From assembly GCF_014201805.1 (NCBI RefSeq), contig NZ_JACHFK010000011.1:1-64000 (forward strand): a stretch of 64,000 bases of DNA, read 5' to 3'. The stretch is from Deinococcus metalli (GTDB taxonomy: Bacteria; Deinococcota; Deinococci; Deinococcales; Deinococcaceae). Each line of letters begins with the position of its first letter. Position 1 is the first letter of the stretch. Of the stretch, positions 51,631 to 60,124 are shown piece by piece. The translations under genes and the position numbers were made by a program. The notes under the pieces were generated by a model that did not search any database, was not told where the DNA came from, and was given only the letters and a program-made list of their open reading frames with translations.

Positions 51631-53026
51631 GACTGTTCCCTCCACCGCCGTCGTCATCGGGGCCGGGCAGGCGGGCGGGCCACTGGCCGGCGCCCTGGCC
51701 CGCGCGGGCTGGCACGTCACGCTGATCGAGCGCGAGCACGTGGGCGGCACCTGCGTGAACGAAGGCTGCACCCCCACGAAAACCATGATCGCCAGCGCCC
51801 GCGCCGCGCACCTCGCCCGCTCGTCCGCTGACCTGGGCGTGATGGCCGACGTGACGGTCGATCTGGGCCGCATCGTCGACCGCACCCAGGGCATCGTGAG
51901 GGACTTCCGCGAGGGCAGCGAGGGCGGTCTGCGCCGGGCCGGCGTCACGCTGCTGCGCGGCGACGCGCGCTTCACTGGTCCCCGGCAGGTCGAGGTCGCC
52001 CTGGACGGAGGCGGCACCCGGGCCCTGAGCGCCGATCACGTGTTCATCAACGCCGGTGCCCGTCCCCGCTGGCCCGACCTGCCCGGCGTGCACGACGTCG
52101 GCGCGCTGACCTCGAAGGAGGTCCTGCTGCTGCGCGAGCTGCCCACCCACCTGCTGATCCTGGGCGGCGGGTACATCAGCCTGGAATTCGCGCAGCTGTA
52201 CGCCCGCCTGGGCAGCCGCGTGACCGTGGTCGAGAACGGCGAGCGCCTGCTGCCGCGCGAGGACAGGGACGTGGTGGACGCCCTGAAGACCGTGCTGGAG
52301 GGCGAGGGCGTGGACTTCCGTCTCGGTGCTGGCGCCCGCCGGGTTGCCCGCCACGGCGCGGAGATCGTGCTGGACGTGAGCGGTCCCAACGGCCGGGAGG
52401 CCAGCGTGACCGGCTCGCACCTGCTCGTCGCGGTGGGCCGCACGCCGAACACGGACACCCTGAACGTGGAGGCCACCGGCGCGGCCCTCGACCGGCACGG
52501 GTTCATCGTCGTGGACGAGTATCTCAGGGCCGCCGACGGCGTGTATGCGCTGGGCGACATCAAGGGCGGCCCCGCCTTCACGCACATCTCCTACGACGAC
52601 CACCGGATCGTCCGGGATGCCCTGCTGCATGGCCAGCAGCGGAGCACCAAGGGCCGGACCGTGCCGTACACGCTGTTCACCGATCCGCAACTCGCCCGCG
52701 TCGGTCTCGACCGGCAGCAGGCCGCCGTGCTGGGCCGCCCCACCCGCATCTACACCCTGCCCATGACCAGCGTGGCCCGCGCCATCGAGACCGGGCAGAC
52801 CGCGGGCCTGATGCGCGCCGTGGTGGACGACGCCAGCGACCTGCTGCTAGGCGTGACCGTTCTGGGGCCGGACGGCGGCGAGATCATGAGCGCCCTGCAA
52901 CTCGCCCTCCAGGGTGGCCTGACCGCGACCGACCTGCGGAACGCCACCTTCGCCCACCCGACCCTGTGCGAGAGCATCAACAATCTGTTCATGGCAGCGC
53001 CCGAATCCCTCACCTGCACGTCCTGA
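51623..53026 (+). CDS. Class I pyridine nucleotide-disulfide oxidoreductase (MerA-like)
   Basis: 467 residues. FAD loop VVIGAGQAGGPLAGALARAG, redox disulfide GGTCVNEGCTPTK with Cys44 and Cys49, NAD(P) loop LLILGGGYISLEFAQLYARLG, second FAD motif VYALGDIKGGPAFTH and C-terminal dimerisation domain ending in HPTLCESINNLF. Resembles mercuric-reductase-like proteins but lacks the N-terminal HMA domain and any C-terminal vicinal Cys pair, so mercury reduction is unlikely. The active-site His of lipoamide dehydrogenase (HAHPT) is partly kept as FAHPT. Substrate unknown. The start depends on an 18-codon upstream ORF. Confidence 0.9.
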   Translation: MPETVPSTAVVIGAGQAGGPLAGALARAGWHVTLIEREHVGGTCVNEGCTPTKTMIASARAAHLARSSADLGVMADVTVDLGRIVDRTQGIVRDFREGSEGGLRRAGVTLLRGDARFTGPRQVEVALDGGGTRALSADHVFINAGARPRWPDLPGVHDVGALTSKEVLLLRELPTHLLILGGGYISLEFAQLYARLGSRVTVVENGERLLPREDRDVVDALKTVLEGEGVDFRLGAGARRVARHGAEIVLDVSGPNGREASVTGSHLLVAVGRTPNTDTLNVEATGAALDRHGFIVVDEYLRAADGVYALGDIKGGPAFTHISYDDHRIVRDALLHGQQRSTKGRTVPYTLFTDPQLARVGLDRQQAAVLGRPTRIYTLPMTSVARAIETGQTAGLMRAVVDDASDLLLGVTVLGPDGGEIMSALQLALQGGLTATDLRNATFAHPTLCESINNLFMAAPESLTCTS

Positions 53027-53080
53027 AATGCGCGCCCCCGGCGCTAGAGTGGCGGCATACCACTTTCCCGGAGGGAACGC

Positions 53081-54058
53081 ATGAAAGTCCTGTTCATCGG
53101 CGGCACCGGCATCATCTCCAGCGCCAGCACCCGATTCGCCCTGGAGCGGGGCGTGGAGCTGTACCTGCTGAACCGCGGCGAGTCCACCCGCCCCATCCCC
53201 GACGGCGCCAACGTCCTGCACGGCGATATTCGTGACCGGGCCTCGGTGACCGCTGCGCTCGGTGACCACACCTTCGACGCGGTGGTGGACTGGGTGGCCT
53301 TCACGCCCGAGCACATCGAGACCGATCTGGCGCTCTTCGCCGGCCGCACCCGTCAGTACGTGTTCATCTCCTCGGCCAGCGCGTACCAGACGCCGCCGCA
53401 GACCCTCCCCGTCACCGAGAGCACGCCGCTGCGTAACCCGCACTGGCAGTACTCCCGCAACAAGATCGCGTGCGAGGACCGGCTGATCCGTGCGTACCGC
53501 GAGGACGGCTTCCCCGTCACCATCGTCCGGCCCTCGCACACCTACGACCGCACGCTGCTGCCCTTCGACGGCGGGTACACGGTCGTGAACCGCATGCGGC
53601 AGGGCAAACCGGTGGTCGTCCACGGCGACGGCACCAGCCTGTGGACGCTGACGCACCACGCCGACTTTGCCAAGGGCTTCGTCCCGCTGCTGGGGCACCC
53701 CGCCGCCATCGGTGAGACGTATCACATCACCGGCGACGAATGGCTGCCGTGGAACGCCATCTTCGACACCGTCGCCCAGGCCGCCGGCGTCACGGCCGAC
53801 CTCGTGCACATCCCGTCCGACGTGATCGCCGCCGCCGACCCCGAGTGGGGTGCCGGGCTGCTGGGCGACAAGGCGCACTCCATGGTCTTCGACAACAGCA
53901 AGATCAAGCGGATCGTGCCGGAGTTCGTGTGCACCATTCCCTTCTGGCAGGGGGCCCAGGAGATCATGGCGTGGTACGACGCCGATGCGTCGCGGCAGCG
54001 GGTGGATGCGGGGATGGACGCGACGATGGACGCGCTGGTGGCGAGGTTCAGGGGCTGA
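53081..54058 (+). CDS. NAD-dependent epimerase/dehydratase family protein
   Basis: 325 residues. Rossmann motif MKVLFIGGTGIISSA (GGTGIIS at 8-14), VLHGDIRD, FISSASAYQTP and an atypical SDR active site with YSRNK (Tyr-x-x-x-Lys replaced by Tyr-Ser-Arg-Asn-Lys, which keeps Y and K four apart). HITGDEWLPWNAIFD is like plant CSP41/isoflavone-reductase-type proteins. GGAGGG lies 6 nt before the ATG, and TAGAGT at 53044-53049 may be its -10 box. Sugar-nucleotide or mRNA-binding roles are both possible for this subgroup. Confidence 0.87.
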   Translation: MKVLFIGGTGIISSASTRFALERGVELYLLNRGESTRPIPDGANVLHGDIRDRASVTAALGDHTFDAVVDWVAFTPEHIETDLALFAGRTRQYVFISSASAYQTPPQTLPVTESTPLRNPHWQYSRNKIACEDRLIRAYREDGFPVTIVRPSHTYDRTLLPFDGGYTVVNRMRQGKPVVVHGDGTSLWTLTHHADFAKGFVPLLGHPAAIGETYHITGDEWLPWNAIFDTVAQAAGVTADLVHIPSDVIAAADPEWGAGLLGDKAHSMVFDNSKIKRIVPEFVCTIPFWQGAQEIMAWYDADASRQRVDAGMDATMDALVARFRG

Positions 54059-54067
54059 GCTGAGGAG

Positions 54068-54269
54068 CCCCACCACCCTGCCCCCTATCCCAGAGGGGCA
54101 GGGGAGCAGCGCTGCGCTGGGCATGTGGTCGCCATCTTGCTCGAGCTGGCGTCTGACGAAGTCTCGCCAGCGTGGGGCCGCGTTCCTGCCTCGGGTGTTG
54201 TCGCCGTCAGCGCCCGCGCGCTGCGCGCACGACGGCTTTCGGTCAGGGGCAGGGTGGGACACTTCGGTG
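54068..54269 (+). repeat. Interspersed ~200-bp repeat, copy 2
   Basis: Second copy of the element at 14745-14945, same orientation, also directly after a plus-strand gene. The two copies differ by scattered substitutions and 1-3 nt indels, with conserved blocks up to 19 nt. The palindromic core CGCGCGCTGCGCGC differs at one base from copy 1 (CGCGCGCTTCGCGC). The rest of the 588-bp gap to 54646 has no protein gene except the micro-ORF at 54533. Confidence 0.75.
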
Positions 54270-54532
54270 TTGAACATCTCTTCCCAGGCGGCGGAGGCTG
54301 AGACCCGTAGACCTGCACAGCAGAGTGTGGTGCCACGGAGCAGCCAGCGGAGCGCGCGGCGAAGGCTTCCGGATCCTCTTACCTGGCCGGCCTCGTTTCC
54401 TCTCCTATGGTCGCTTCGAAACATCGCGGGGCAGACCCGCACCATCTGGCCGGCGAAAGGCAACATGAGGGCCTGTGCTGTACGCCGTTACGCGTATCGC
54501 GTGTGCCCGGGCTTCCGGCTAGGCTGGAGCCA

Positions 54533-54565
54533 ATGAACGACGACGTCATCTTCCTGAAGCGTTGA
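54533..54565 (+). CDS. Leaderless 10-residue micro-ORF upstream of the ABC exporter
   Basis: MNDDVIFLKR then TGA. The ATG is 7 nt behind TAGGCT (54520-54525), the exact layout of proven leaderless genes in Deinococcus. The stop is 81 nt before the ABC ATPase start. The ABC ribosome-binding site lies in CTGGAGGTTCCTCC, which can fold on itself or pair with an upstream CTCC. This resembles leader-peptide control of translation; function is inferred. Confidence 0.45.
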   Translation: MNDDVIFLKR

Positions 54566-54646
54566 GGCTTCGCCCTCGCGCGTGCCCCGCCGGTGCCGGC
54601 GTGCGGCCTGACGTCGTTCCTGCTCTCCTGCCCTGGAGGTTCCTCC

Positions 54647-55518
54647 ATGACCCTGACCGCCCCCACCGCGGTGTCCCCGAGTTCGGCTCGGGATACGTCC
54701 GCACCGCACCGTGACCTGAGTGACCGCGAGGTGGCGCTGGATATCCAGCACCTCGTGAAGGCCTTTCGCAAGAAGTCGGGCGGCACGCTGCTGCGCCCGC
54801 AGTTCACGGACAGCCGCGCCGTGGACGACGTGAGTTTCCACGTGCGCCGCGGCGAGATCTACGGCGTGCTCGGCCCGAACGGCAGCGGCAAGAGCACCCT
54901 GATCCGCGCCATGAGCACCCTGCTGATCCCCGACGCGGGCAGCGTGAGCATCTTCGGGCTGGACGTCGTGCAGGACGAGGCGCAGGTGCGGCGGCTGCTC
55001 AACCGCGTGTCGGTGGACGCGGCGTTCTACAAGAAGCTCTCGCCGCGCGAGAACCTGCTGTACTCCGCGCAGCTGTATGGCCTCGACCGGCATGTGGCCG
55101 AGCAGCGCGCCCTGATCACGCTGCGCCGCCTGGGCCTGAAGGACAAGGCCTTCCAGGAGCCGCTCGAGGAGATGTCGCGCGGCATGCAGCAAAAGGTCGC
55201 CATCGCCCGCGCGTTCCTGACGAGCCCCATCGTGGTGCTGCTGGACGAGCCGACCACCGGTCTCGACCCCAAGTCGCGGCGGGACGTACAGGAGTTCGTG
55301 CTGGAACTCCGCGACCAGCACGACGCGACGATCATCCTGACCACGCACGACATGCCGGAAGCCGAGCGGCTGTGCGACCGCATCGCCTTCATCAGCGGCG
55401 GCAAGTTCGTCGCAGAGGGCACAGCCGAGGAGCTGCGCACGCTGGCCGGGCCGGGCAAGACGCTGGAGGACGCCTTCATCGAACTGACGGGCGAAGACCT
55501 GGACCACGAGGAGCAGTC

Positions 55519-55522
<4 letters not shown>
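54647..55522 (+). CDS. ABC-2 type exporter ATPase
   Basis: 291 residues. Walker A GPNGSGKS at 76-83, signature MSRGMQQKVAIARA, Walker B VVLLDEPTTGLDP, H-loop LTTHDMPEAERL. The insert KKSGGTLLRPQF after the first strand and the C-terminal GKTLEDAFIELTGEDL are typical of DrrA/NodI-like exporters. GGAGG lies 7 nt before the ATG. Coupled to the permease gene by an ATGA overlap. A leaderless micro-ORF lies upstream, suggesting induced expression. Confidence 0.93.
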
Positions 55523-56403
<881 letters not shown>

Positions 56404-56450
56404 GGTTCACACAAGTGCCGTGCTGCTGGGTGCCGGCGTAGGCTCGCGGC

Positions 56451-57182
56451 ATGCAGCGCGTGAACGACGTGATCGTCCTCGACCTCGAATCCACCGTGAA
56501 CGGCAACCACATGGTGTTCCGCCCGTCGGCCATCGTGATGCCGGACGGCACCCTGACGCTGGTGGACACCGGCCTGCCCGGCATGGCGGGCGTCATCGAC
56601 ACGCAGCTGCGCGAGGCCGGATTCTCGCTGGACGACGTGAAGCAGGTCATCGTGACACACCATGACCTCGACCACATCGGCAGCCTGGAGGCGGTCGTGG
56701 GCCAGACCGGCGCGGACGTGCTGGCGCTGGAGGCCGAGGTGCCGTACATCACGGGCGAGAAGCGCTCGCAGAAGCTGCCCAGCGAGGAGCAGACGCAGCA
56801 GCTGCTGGCCGACCCGAACCTCGACCCGGCCCGGCGCGCGATGCTGACCCGTCCGCCCGTGCGTGTGCCGGTCACCCGCGCCCTGCACGACGGTGAGGAT
56901 CTGCCCGGGGGCCTGCGTATCGTCGCCACTCCGGGGCACACGGTCGGGCACGCCAGCGTGTACGTGAGCGGCAGCCGGACGCTGATCACCGGCGACGCCT
57001 TGACCTCGCAGGACGGCACCCTGAAAGGCCCCAACGAGCGCGCCACGCCGGACATGCCGACCGCGCTGGAGTCCGTGAAGAAACTCGCCGGGCTGGACGT
57101 GCAGACCATCCTGGCGTACCACGGCGGCCTCGTCACCGAGAACGCGGACGCGCAGCTCAAGGAACTGGCGGCGCACCCCTAG
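56451..57182 (+). CDS. Metallo-beta-lactamase fold hydrolase
   Basis: 243 residues. MBL motif [10 protein letters not shown] with metal ligands His70, Asp74 and His75, then [21 protein letters not shown] and a C-terminal AYHGG. The second histidine of the classic HxHxDH is Asp72. ATG 56451 is 6 nt behind TAGGCT (56439-56444), leaderless. Substrate unknown (glyoxalase-II-like or lactonase). The stop overlaps the convergent MaoC gene stop. Confidence 0.9.
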   Translation: MQRVNDVIVLDLESTVNGNHMVFRPSAIVMPDGTLTLVDTGLPGMAGVIDTQLREAGFSLDDVKQVIVTHHDLDHIGSLEAVVGQTGADVLALEAEVPYITGEKRSQKLPSEEQTQQLLADPNLDPARRAMLTRPPVRVPVTRALHDGEDLPGGLRIVATPGHTVGHASVYVSGSRTLITGDALTSQDGTLKGPNERATPDMPTALESVKKLAGLDVQTILAYHGGLVTENADAQLKELAAHP

Positions 57183-57652
57183 TCGGGCCTCCGCCGCAGC
57201 AGCATCGTCCGGCGGCACTGCGCGACCAGCTCGCCCCGCTGGGTGTACGCGCGGTGCTCGACCGTGACCACACCCTGCGTAGGCCGCGAGCGGCTCTCGC
57301 GCGACTCGACCACCTCCGACTCGGCGTGGATCGTGTCGCCGTGAAACACCGGCTTCGGGAACGCCACGTCGGTCAGGCCCAGGTTGGCAACCAGCGTGCC
57401 CACGCTCAGCTCGTGCACGCTCAGGCCCACCAGCAGGCTCAGGGTCAGCATGGAGTTGACCAGCGGCTGGCCGAACTCGCTCTGCGCGGCCGCCTCGAAG
57501 TCCAGATGCAGCGGCTGCGGGTTCATGGTCAGGGTCGTGAAGAGGATGTTGTCCGACTCCGTGAGGGTGCGCCGCACGCGGTGCCGGATGACCGTGCCCA
57601 CCGGGAGTTCCTCGAACCAGCGGCCCTGCGGGCGATCCAGATCCTCGTTCAT
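57179..57652 (-). CDS. MaoC-like (R)-hydratase
   Basis: 157 residues. Hot-dog MaoC fold: [41 protein letters not shown] with the catalytic Asn/His region, and [16 protein letters not shown] 57652 overlaps the stop of the CitE-like gene (ATGA) and has GGAGG 7 nt upstream. Together with the upstream lyase it resembles the itaconyl/mesaconyl-CoA hydratase plus citramalyl/malyl-CoA lyase pair; the exact acyl-CoA is an inference. Confidence 0.9.
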   Translation of the reverse strand: MNEDLDRPQGRWFEELPVGTVIRHRVRRTLTESDNILFTTLTMNPQPLHLDFEAAAQSEFGQPLVNSMLTLSLLVGLSVHELSVGTLVANLGLTDVAFPKPVFHGDTIHAESEVVESRESRSRPTQGVVTVEHRAYTQRGELVAQCRRTMLLRRRPD

Positions 57653-58509
57653 GGGGTGTCCTCCACGGTCGCCAGGATGGCGCGTGCGCGGGCGAGCATG
57701 GGCTCGTCCACCATCTGCCCCTCGACACTGAAGGCCCCGTGGCCCGACGCGGCGGCCTCGTGAGCGGCGGCCAGCAGCGCGCGGGCGCGGGCGACCTCGG
57801 CCTCCGTCGCGCCGAAGACCTCGTGCGCCAGCGGCACCTGCGCCGGGTGGATGCACAGCTTCCCGGCGTAGCCCAGCGCGCGGCCCTGCGCGGCGTCCGC
57901 GCGGAAGGCGTCCGGGTCGTTCAGCGCCGTGACCACGATGTCCAGGGCTGCCACCCCGGCCAGCCGCGCGGCGAGCGCCACCCGCGAGCGGGCGTACAGC
58001 ACCTCCAGCCCGCCGGGCGTGCGCGTGCCGCCCACGTCGGCCACATAGTCCTCCGCGCCGAAGTACGCCCAGCGCACCGCGTCCTCGCGCAGGATGTCGG
58101 CGGCGTGCCATACGCCCGCACCCGTCTCCAACCCGGCCAGCAGCGGCAGGTTCAGTCCGCGCGCGGCCAGAGCGTCCACGACCACTCGCACGTCAGCCAC
58201 CGATTCCACTTTCGGAACGACCACGCCTGCGAGCTGCGGCGTGAGCACCGCCAGATCGTCCTCGAAGTACGGCGAGTGCAGGGCATTGACCCGCAGGAAT
58301 ACCGGCAACCTGGGCGCGGCAGCAATCAGGTCACGCGCCGCGTCACGGGTGAGCGCCCGCGCCGCCACCTTGGCGGCGGCGGGCACGGCGTCCTCCAGAT
58401 CAAGCGCCACGGCATCAGGCCGGTTCCGCGGCAGCTTGGCCACGAGTTCGGGACGGTTGCCGGGGGCGAACAGCAGTGAGCGTGGGCGGGCAGGATGGGC
58501 AGGGAGCAC
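57649..58509 (-). CDS. CitE-like CoA-ester lyase (HpcH/HpaI family)
   Basis: 286 residues. [30 protein letters not shown] with the Mg ligand region, [60 protein letters not shown]. These are features of (S)-citramalyl/malyl-CoA lyases (CitE, Ccl, Mcl). GTG 58509 is 6 nt behind TATCCT (58521-58516), leaderless, excluding a long Arg-rich upstream extension. Coupled to the MaoC hydratase gene. Confidence 0.93.
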   Translation of the reverse strand: MLPAHPARPRSLLFAPGNRPELVAKLPRNRPDAVALDLEDAVPAAAKVAARALTRDAARDLIAAAPRLPVFLRVNALHSPYFEDDLAVLTPQLAGVVVPKVESVADVRVVVDALAARGLNLPLLAGLETGAGVWHAADILREDAVRWAYFGAEDYVADVGGTRTPGGLEVLYARSRVALAARLAGVAALDIVVTALNDPDAFRADAAQGRALGYAGKLCIHPAQVPLAHEVFGATEAEVARARALLAAAHEAAASGHGAFSVEGQMVDEPMLARARAILATVEDTP

Positions 58510-58594
58510 GGAGCGAGGATAGCGGGCGAACTGTGTCGCCCGGAATGAGGCCGCAGGACGTCGAGGTGGTTCTGCGGCCTCGCGGCGCTGGACT

Positions 58595-59233
58595 CTACTC
58601 CTCGTCCTTCGAGCCGGGCAGCGGCGTGGTGCGGGGCGGGCCACCGTCAATCACGCCCGAGCCCCCCACGCGCGGGCCCTTGACCTCACCGCCGGCGTCC
58701 AGGCTGGGGTCGGCGAGTCGCGTGGTGCCGTCCGGGTTCTCCGGGGTGATCACGCTGAAGTCGGAGAAACTGCCCGGCACGCCATCGTCGAAGCTGGGCT
58801 CATCGTTGACGTTGTTGGGCACGAAGTCGTCGCCGTAGGCCACGGCGTTGTCCAGCATCTCGCTGCGCAGCGACGGATCGATACCGTCGTCGTAGGCGAT
58901 TCCGGCGCCAGCCAGGGCATCGCTGCCCGGACTGCCTCGGTGCCCGCCGGTCACGTCGCCGGACACCGGGAAGTCGTCCTCGGTGCCCTCCACCGCGCGG
59001 ATCAGCTCGGCGTTCGACTGGACATCCTGGTTGGCGGGGTCGTCGGTTTCCGGCAACGAGTAGTCGGTGGTGGCCCCAGCACTCAGGCCCCCGCTTGGGC
59101 GCAGGGCCTCATCGCTGGGCTCCTGGCCGTCACGGTCGATGTTCTCGCTGGTGGCGGTCGCGTCGTCCCCCAGGCGAACCGCGAGCTCCGGATCACTGTC
59201 GGTGGTGGGGTCGGGATTGATCGGGTCGGTCAT
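58595..59233 (-). CDS. Acidic low-complexity protein, unknown function
   Basis: 212 residues, strongly acidic with almost no Lys, and rich in Asp, Gly, Pro and Ser. Begins [20 protein letters not shown]; other segments are [40 protein letters not shown] and [27 protein letters not shown] site precedes ATG 59233. No signal peptide or membrane helix. Composition resembles disordered, hydrophilic stress-type proteins seen in desiccation-tolerant bacteria, but no family was recognised. Confidence 0.7.
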   Translation of the reverse strand: MTDPINPDPTTDSDPELAVRLGDDATATSENIDRDGQEPSDEALRPSGGLSAGATTDYSLPETDDPANQDVQSNAELIRAVEGTEDDFPVSGDVTGGHRGSPGSDALAGAGIAYDDGIDPSLRSEMLDNAVAYGDDFVPNNVNDEPSFDDGVPGSFSDFSVITPENPDGTTRLADPSLDAGGEVKGPRVGGSGVIDGGPPRTTPLPGSKDEE

Positions 59234-59466
59234 GGACTCCTCCTCGGAGGCGGCCCGGCGGGGCCACGTGTTCTCTCGATTAGAACGGACGGGGCCGCGG
59301 GGCTCCGTGAGGAGGAAGGCAACGGAAGTTGGCCCAGCCCTCAGGTGGGCGTGGGCGGGGCCATGACGCAACGCTTCGTGAACTGGCCTTGGCTGATTTC
59401 TTGCCGGGCGCCGCGCCTCCACCGTTCACATAGAGCGGAGGCCAGCAACCGGCACAGGAGGCAGTG

Positions 59467-59946
59467 ATGGCAGAACAGATCCCGATGACGGCGGACGGCT
59501 ACCGCCGCCTAGAAGAGACCCTGAACAGGGAGCGTGGGCGCCGTGACGAGGCCGTCGCCCAGATTGCCGCGGTGCGCGACGACACCAATGGCATCGAGGA
59601 TCGGAACCTCGAGGTCTCCCAGATCGATCTCCAGAGCACCGAGGCCCGGGTGCTGGAACTCGAGGACGTGCTGGCCCGCGCGGTGATCGTGGAGGGTCAC
59701 GAGGCCCTGGGCCTGGTCGAACTCGGCTCGGTGGTCGTGCTGCGCGACGAGACCCATGACCGGGAGATGCGGGTTCGGCTGGTCAGCGCCGTGGAGGTCA
59801 GTGCCCTGACCGACGGCGAGACTCAGGTGAGTGACGACAGCCCCGTCGGTCAGGCCCTGCAGGGGCGCCAGCAGGGCGACATGGTGGAGGTGGAGGTGGG
59901 TGAGAGAACGGCACGCTACCGCATCGAGGCGGTGGAGCCCAGCTGA
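59467..59946 (+). CDS. GreA/GreB/Gfh-family transcription factor
   Basis: 159 residues: N-terminal coiled-coil hairpin ([39 protein letters not shown]) and C-terminal FKBP-like domain ([40 protein letters not shown]). The hairpin tip reads [18 protein letters not shown] rather than the GDLxENAEYHAA of GreA, so the transcript-cleavage acids are not in their usual context. Deinococcus and Thermus encode such variants as Gfh inhibitors of RNA polymerase, and this may be one. AGGAGG lies 5 nt before ATG 59467. Confidence 0.85.
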   Translation: MAEQIPMTADGYRRLEETLNRERGRRDEAVAQIAAVRDDTNGIEDRNLEVSQIDLQSTEARVLELEDVLARAVIVEGHEALGLVELGSVVVLRDETHDREMRVRLVSAVEVSALTDGETQVSDDSPVGQALQGRQQGDMVEVEVGERTARYRIEAVEPS

Positions 59947-59967
59947 CCCCTGCCTAGCCGGGGCGCG

Positions 59968-59997
59968 TTGACCCGGCTTTGTTCCCCGCTCTACACT
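59968..59997 (+). promoter_or_regulatory. Promoter of the aspS leader
   Basis: TTGACC (59968-59973), 18-nt spacer, TACACT (59992-59997). The predicted start, 7 nt past the -10 box, falls on the ATG at 60005, so the transcript begins with the leader ORF. Confidence 0.75.
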
Positions 59998-60004
59998 CCG
60001 CCCC

Positions 60005-60046
60005 ATGATGGCGGCACGTACTGATGCGAATAACGATCCCCGGTAG
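60005..60046 (+). CDS. Leaderless Asp/Asn-rich leader peptide of aspS
   Basis: 13 residues, MMAARTDANNDPR, stop TAG at 60044-60046. The ATG is 7 nt behind TACACT of a good promoter, the same geometry as the leaderless genes in this window. Codons 7-11 are GAT GCG AAT AAC GAT: two Asp and two Asn in five codons, including GAT and AAT, whose A/T third base runs against the strong G/C third-position bias here. The next gene is a relaxed-specificity AspRS. I infer an attenuator peptide whose translation slows when charged Asp- or Asn-tRNA is short. Confidence 0.65.
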   Translation: MMAARTDANNDPR

Positions 60047-60100
60047 GGGACGCCTCGCCGTACGCCGCGCCCCCGACCCCGCACAGGAGTCGGGGGCTTT
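60036..60100 (+). promoter_or_regulatory. Attenuator-like alternative hairpins upstream of aspS
   Basis: Four pairable segments. 1:2 is TCCCC (60037-60041) with GGGGA (60046-60050), loop GGTA. 2:3 is GGGG-a-CG (60046-60052) with CGCCCC (60068-60073), six pairs and one bulge. 3:4 is a perfect 9-bp stem, 60069-60077 with 60089-60097, followed by TTT: the terminator form. Segments 2 and 3 cannot be in both structures. Segments 1 and 2 lie in or beside the last codons of the leader peptide, as in classic amino-acid attenuators. aspS starts 25 nt past the terminator stem. Confidence 0.6.
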
Positions 60101-60124
60101 GCAGTGAACTTTCCAAGGAGCCCT

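Noticed and set aside
59363..59467. 34-codon ORF ending TGATG on the Gre-factor start
   Set aside because: No promoter box or ribosome-binding site at its ATG; the Gre gene has its own AGGAGG, so coupling is not needed.
60005..60100. T-box or other riboswitch in the aspS leader
   Set aside because: The conserved T-box sequence around UGGNACCGCG is absent; a leader peptide with Asp/Asn codons explains the layout better.
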